DNA from: Lachnospiraceae bacterium UBA4631
Lineage (GTDB): Bacteria > Bacillota > Clostridia > Lachnospirales > Lachnospiraceae
DNA length: 64,000 nucleotides
NCBI GenBank assembly: GCA_002406015.1
Contig: DHMX01000022.1
Coordinates: 367,240-431,239 of the forward strand
Direction of reading: 5' to 3'
Shown: piece by piece, positions 60,302-64,000 of the stretch
Numbering within the stretch: position 1 is the stretch's first letter
Layout: each line of letters begins with the position of its first letter
The notes under the pieces: model-generated
Databases searched by the model: none
The model's input: only the letters and a program-made list of their open reading frames with translations
What the model was told of the DNA's origin: nothing
Translations under genes and position numbers: made by a program

Positions 60302-60973
60302 TTACTCCATGATATAGCCGACATTCCGGACCGTTTTTATTCTGGAGCCGGATTCTTTAAGCTTCTGTCGCAATGTTTTAATGTGCATATCAAGCGTTCT
60401 GGATTCTCCTTCAAAATCGACTCCCCATACACGCTCCATTATCACATCCCGTGTCATAACGATTCCTGCATTTGTCATTAATAGCTTTAAAAGTTCATAT
60501 TCCTTGAAGGTTAGTTCACAAACCTCGTCATTTACCGTTACCATATGCTTCTCGCTGTCAATACTCACTTCTCCGAGGCTAAGCTGCTTTTCCTCTTCTG
60601 TCTGATAGCTTCTGCGAAGCACTGCTTTTACTCTGGATATTAATTCCATTACACCAAACGGCTTGGTAATGTAATCATCCGCTCCAAGGTCCAGTCCCTT
60701 TACCTTATCAATTTCCGTTGTCTTTGCCGTCACCATAATGACCGGAACCTTTTTTGTCTCTGCTGTCATGCGTAGTTTTTTCACAATAGCCAGTCCATCT
60801 TCATCCGGCAACATAATATCCAACAATACCAGCTGCGGAACCTTTACTGCGATTCGTTTATAAAAATCTCTGGCACATTCAAATTCTTCAACCCGGTATC
60901 CGCTGTTTTGTAACGCAAACCGCTCAATCTCGCGGATATTCTTGTCATCTTCTACAACATAAATCAGAGCCAT
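60302..60973 (-). CDS. phoB: Response regulator PhoB/PhoP (OmpR family)
   Basis: 223 aa. Receiver domain with the phospho-accepting Asp in LLDIMLPDEDG (about residue 53), acidic pair EDD at 8-10, and Lys in ITKPFGVMEL. C-terminal winged helix: CELTFKEYELLKLLMTNAG and RTLDMHIKTLRQKLKESG. Lies between the phosphate transporter and PhoR genes, which marks it as the phosphate regulator. It probably binds the direct repeats upstream of the operon. Confidence 0.92.
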   Translation of the reverse strand: MALIYVVEDDKNIREIERFALQNSGYRVEEFECARDFYKRIAVKVPQLVLLDIMLPDEDGLAIVKKLRMTAETKKVPVIMVTAKTTEIDKVKGLDLGADDYITKPFGVMELISRVKAVLRRSYQTEEEKQLSLGEVSIDSEKHMVTVNDEVCELTFKEYELLKLLMTNAGIVMTRDVIMERVWGVDFEGESRTLDMHIKTLRQKLKESGSRIKTVRNVGYIME

Positions 60974-60984
60974 TTTGATTCCTC

Positions 60985-62748
60985 CTATGGAAGCATATAT
61001 TTTTCTGTGTATTTTACCAATGCCTCATGATATTGAGAATCTTCACCCTTTTCCAGATTTTCCACGTATTCATGAGAACCGTATACATCATCCGGTATCT
61101 GAATCAGACTGATTGCAATATTAGAGCAATGGTCTGCTACACGTTCATAATTCGTTGTAATATCAGATAGTGAAAATCCTAATTCAATCGTACATTTACC
61201 TTTTCGTAATCGTTTTACATGCCGCTTTTTAATCTCATCATTTAAGCCGTCAACAACTTCCTCCATCGGCTCCACTTCTTTTGCCAGCTTCACATCCTCT
61301 GTCTCAAATACCTTCACTGAGGTATCGACAATTTCCCGAATCAGACCGGAGAATACGGCAATCTCCTCCTCTGCCTTTTTGGAGAACTTCAATTCCTTTA
61401 CATACATTTCCTTGGCAGATTCACAGATATTTACCGCATGGTCGGAAATCCGTTCAAAATCTCCAATACAATGCAACAGCATGGATATAGTATGGCTGTC
61501 CTTTTCCGTCAGACTCTTACTGCTTAGCTTCATGAGGTAATTACCTAATTCATCCTCATACTGGTCTACCACAGTCTCCATCTGCTTTACTTCCTCTGCT
61601 TTTCCTTCGTCATAGTGCTGAACCAGATCCATTGCCTGAAATAAAGCCTTTTTACAAATTTCAGCCATTTTTACTGCTGTATTCTTACACTGTGCCGTCG
61701 CAATCGGCGGAGTATCCAGAAAACGAACATCCAAAACCTGAAAATCAGAGGTCTGAGTTTCAGCATTCTCCGCAGTATCCCGAATGGTCAGACAGCTTAA
61801 CTTTACAAGACCATTGGAGAACGGAAGCAAAATTGCAGTTGCAAATATATTATAAGCACTGTGAATAATAGCGACTCCCAATGCGGTTGCCGGCATATCC
61901 ATAAATTCAAAATGAACAAATGCATTCACACTGTAGAATAATACTAAAAATACAGTAGAGCCGATGATATTAAAATACAGATGAATTAACGCTGCACGCT
62001 TTGCATTTTTATTTGCACCCACTGCTGAAATAAGTGCAGTAATGCAGGTTCCGATATTCTGTCCCATTATAATCGGTAATGCCATCCGGTAATCTACTAC
62101 TCCGGTAATACACAATGCCTGTAAGATACCGACAGAAGCAGACGAGCTTTGAATTGCCGCAGTTAATAATGTACCTGCAATTACACCCAGCACCGGATTC
62201 TTAAACTGTGTCAAAATGGCTGTAAATTCCGGCACATCCGCTAACGGTGCTACCGCTTCACTCATGGTTGTCATACCAAACATTAACACGGCAAAGCCTA
62301 ATAAAATATTACCAATGTCATGATTCTTTTCCCGCTTGGTAAACATCAGCAAAAAGATACCAACTAATGCCAGAATCGGGGTAAAGGATTCCGGCTTGAA
62401 CATCTGTACCCAGAAATTCTCGCTTTCAATTCCTGCCAGACTCAAAATCCAAGAGGTAATCGTAGTACCGATATTGGCACCCATAATCACTCCGACTGCC
62501 TGATTCAGCTTCATGATTCCGGAATTAACAAATCCGACTACCATAACCGTTGTTGCAGAGGAAGACTGGATAATTGCTGTTACACCCGCACCCAATAATA
62601 CGGCATACAGCTTATTTGATGTCAGTTTTTCTAATATTTTTTCCAACTTTCCGCCGGATGCCTTGGTTAATCCATCTCCCATGACATGCATTCCGAACAG
62701 AAACAACGCAAGTCCACCAATCATTGCTAACACATTAAAGATACTCAT
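60985..62748 (-). CDS. Na/Pi cotransporter family protein with C-terminal PhoU domain
   Basis: 587 aa. Two inverted Na_Pi_cotrans repeats with the signatures QSSSATTVMVVGFVNSG (about residue 61) and QSSSASVGILQALCITG (about 201). About eight membrane segments. From about residue 350 the protein is a soluble helical PhoU-like domain (HCIGDFERISDHAVNICE and YERVADHCSNIAISL). Takes up phosphate with sodium. First gene of the phosphate operon, under a Pho box. Confidence 0.95.
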   Translation of the reverse strand: MSIFNVLAMIGGLALFLFGMHVMGDGLTKASGGKLEKILEKLTSNKLYAVLLGAGVTAIIQSSSATTVMVVGFVNSGIMKLNQAVGVIMGANIGTTITSWILSLAGIESENFWVQMFKPESFTPILALVGIFLLMFTKREKNHDIGNILLGFAVLMFGMTTMSEAVAPLADVPEFTAILTQFKNPVLGVIAGTLLTAAIQSSSASVGILQALCITGVVDYRMALPIIMGQNIGTCITALISAVGANKNAKRAALIHLYFNIIGSTVFLVLFYSVNAFVHFEFMDMPATALGVAIIHSAYNIFATAILLPFSNGLVKLSCLTIRDTAENAETQTSDFQVLDVRFLDTPPIATAQCKNTAVKMAEICKKALFQAMDLVQHYDEGKAEEVKQMETVVDQYEDELGNYLMKLSSKSLTEKDSHTISMLLHCIGDFERISDHAVNICESAKEMYVKELKFSKKAEEEIAVFSGLIREIVDTSVKVFETEDVKLAKEVEPMEEVVDGLNDEIKKRHVKRLRKGKCTIELGFSLSDITTNYERVADHCSNIAISLIQIPDDVYGSHEYVENLEKGEDSQYHEALVKYTEKYMLP

Positions 62749-62800
62749 TACATTTATGACTCCTCTGAATTAAGATTTTCGTTGGACTTACATTTTCCTT

Positions 62801-62854
62801 ACTCTACAACTGTTTTGTAAAGTCCAGTTTACCTATGCGTAAAGTCCACGTAAA
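62801..62854 (-). promoter_or_regulatory. Pho box: four hexamers at 11-bp spacing, with possible -10
   Basis: On the minus strand TTTACG (62849-62854), TTTACG (62838-62843), GTAAAC (62827-62832, degenerate) and TTTACA (62816-62821) start exactly 11 bp apart. This fits the TTHACA direct repeats of Firmicutes PhoP boxes. A possible -10, TAGAGT, is at 62801-62806. It suggests that phosphate limitation switches on the transporter-phoB-phoR operon. Confidence 0.75.
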
Positions 62855-62885
62855 TTATTACACGATTCGCCCCCATATTGCAAGC

Positions 62886-63995
62886 CTATAACCATAAAAA
62901 ATTATTATCCGTTGAAAGAAAGTCTACATTATGAATAAAAATAACCCTTGTAATTCCTTCATTTTCTATATACGCATCTACATCATCATGATAATACCGT
63001 AAATCCATCATGTGAATTTCTCCGTATTTATCTGCTAACAGCGGAACCAGACTGTTTGCATAAGAATCCTTCAAAATCAATACCTTTTCCTTTATTTCTC
63101 CTTGACTTTGAATCACAGTCAGCGGATAATTTCCACCAAAATACATCGCATATTTATCCTTCTTTTCCTCATAGCTGTAATCCAGCATAGAATCTGATTG
63201 CCGGTTCTCACTCACATAGGATACCTGATACTCTCCCTCCGGATTCGTCAGCAATACCATTTTATCGGGTATTTGGTCAAATACAGGTGCTTTGGAATAT
63301 AAGGAGCCGTAAAACGGCTGTGCAACTTCATAGGTATCATATTGACGATACGGCACCGGCTCCAGCTCCAACGCCTCACACAATGCTTCATAGGCATAAT
63401 AAGTACCTAATGCATTCCAATGATGGTCGGTTCGGAAATAAAGCTCCTCCTCTTTATGCTCCAGCAGGGTATCCGTTGCGTCCACAACCTGCACCTGTGG
63501 CTCTAAGCTCTGCTTCACTTCCGCTATTACACTTTGCTGGGAATAGGTCTGTGCAAATTCCGGTAATTCCTCCGGGTAGATTTCACTTGCATTTGGCACA
63601 ATCAGCATCGTCATATCCAAATCCGGATGCTTCATGGCAAACAGACGGATATAGTCCAGATTTTCCTGTAACAGCTCTCCCGGCTCCTGATAATCCTGAA
63701 TCAGATACCCATCCTTGCCGATATATACCTGCTGAATCTCAGACACTCCGACCGCCCGGTTTGCCGCTACATTCAGCTTAACGAGAAAATCCTTTCCCAT
63801 AATCTGGTCTGCGGTATAGGATTCAAATTCTTCTGTATAAGTACCCTTTAACAAATCCTTCCAGCTAAATTCCGGACATTTTGAAAGATAACGGTTCTCC
63901 ATCTCGGAAAAATCCCGCTGCGGAAGCACCAGATAACCGATTCCAAAGCCACAAAGCAATATTACAAATATAATAATTTCTATCTTGTTTCTCAC
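62886..63995 (-). CDS. DHHW-family protein (AlgX/AlgJ-like), possibly starting outside the window
   Basis: 369 aa. Membrane anchor IIIFVILLCGFGIGYLVL, then LPQRDFSEMENRYLSKCPEFSW and the signature ELYFRTDHHWNALGTYYAYEAL (in part; DHHW about residue 192). LILKDSYANSLVPLLADKYG has the SGNH-type Asp-Ser. Members accompany MBOAT acyltransferases that O-acetylate surface polymers. The GTG at 63995 begins a GTGA that could overlap the upstream stop, but the frame is open to the edge, so the start is unsure. Confidence 0.85.
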   Translation of the reverse strand: MRNKIEIIIFVILLCGFGIGYLVLPQRDFSEMENRYLSKCPEFSWKDLLKGTYTEEFESYTADQIMGKDFLVKLNVAANRAVGVSEIQQVYIGKDGYLIQDYQEPGELLQENLDYIRLFAMKHPDLDMTMLIVPNASEIYPEELPEFAQTYSQQSVIAEVKQSLEPQVQVVDATDTLLEHKEEELYFRTDHHWNALGTYYAYEALCEALELEPVPYRQYDTYEVAQPFYGSLYSKAPVFDQIPDKMVLLTNPEGEYQVSYVSENRQSDSMLDYSYEEKKDKYAMYFGGNYPLTVIQSQGEIKEKVLILKDSYANSLVPLLADKYGEIHMMDLRYYHDDVDAYIENEGITRVIFIHNVDFLSTDNNFLWL

Positions 63996-64000
63996 TGTGC

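Overview
The window reads as chromosomal DNA of a Gram-positive Clostridia bacterium, most likely Lachnospiraceae. The grounds are gene order and gene type: the ylxM-ffh-rpsP-khpA-rimM-trmD block, the rimP-nusA-ylxR-ylxQ-infB-rbfA-nrnA-truB-ribF block, the rplS-lepB-rbgA-lepB-rnhB-(FliK-like)-(FlhB-like)-yraN block, a short NusA, an LPXTG-like cell-wall protein, a chorion-type high-cysteine protein and strong AGGAGG ribosome sites. The genus cannot be fixed. Almost all genes lie on the minus strand. No rRNA, tRNA, CRISPR array, insertion sequence or phage gene was recognised, and no gap between genes exceeds about 285 bp.

Layout, left to right. 1-1735: a truncated winged-helix / nucleotidyltransferase / choline-kinase-like fusion whose kinase catalytic motif is degenerate. 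1927-10041: a 2704-residue surface protein with about five adhesin-type domains, about 16 SpaA/Cna-B-type domains and an APKTG sorting signal. 10202-15476: DUF512 protein, der, plsY, gpsA and a Cys-rich membrane protein. 15500-22114: pgeF, yraN, FlhB-like and FliK-like genes, rnhB, two signal peptidases flanking rbgA, and rplS. 22308-24994 (plus strand): an HD-GYP protein and a CrtI-like FAD oxidoreductase. 24991-28541: the SRP/rpsP/trmD operon. 28826-31076 (plus): a polar amino-acid ABC transporter. 31158-38923: the nusA-infB operon. 39060-45915: a zinc-ribbon envelope protein, a D-Ala-D-Ala carboxypeptidase, scpB, scpA, an L,D-transpeptidase and a metallophosphoesterase. 45960-50716: a second carboxypeptidase, pyrimidine nucleoside phosphorylase, phosphopentomutase and an AEC carrier. 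50810-53591: a small kinase, then an operon of a 45-residue lipoprotein, a zinc-ribbon membrane protein and a TPM-domain protein. 53812-55239: a Cys/Gly-rich protein and three small unknown genes. 55389-58417: leuS and a basic RGG-like protein. 58612-58938: a DUF1292 protein. 58957-62748: PhoR, PhoB and a Na/Pi cotransporter behind a four-hexamer Pho box. 62886-63995: a DHHW-family protein.

The window mixes core translation and ribosome-assembly operons with envelope genes (adhesin, two PBP-type carboxypeptidases, an L,D-transpeptidase, two signal peptidases, PgeF). The least explained parts are the degenerate kinase fusion, the palindrome over the adhesin promoter, the lipoprotein/zinc-ribbon/TPM operon and the 53.8-55.2 kb cluster of small proteins. 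Promoter calls were made by eye against the -35/-10 consensus and are predictions.
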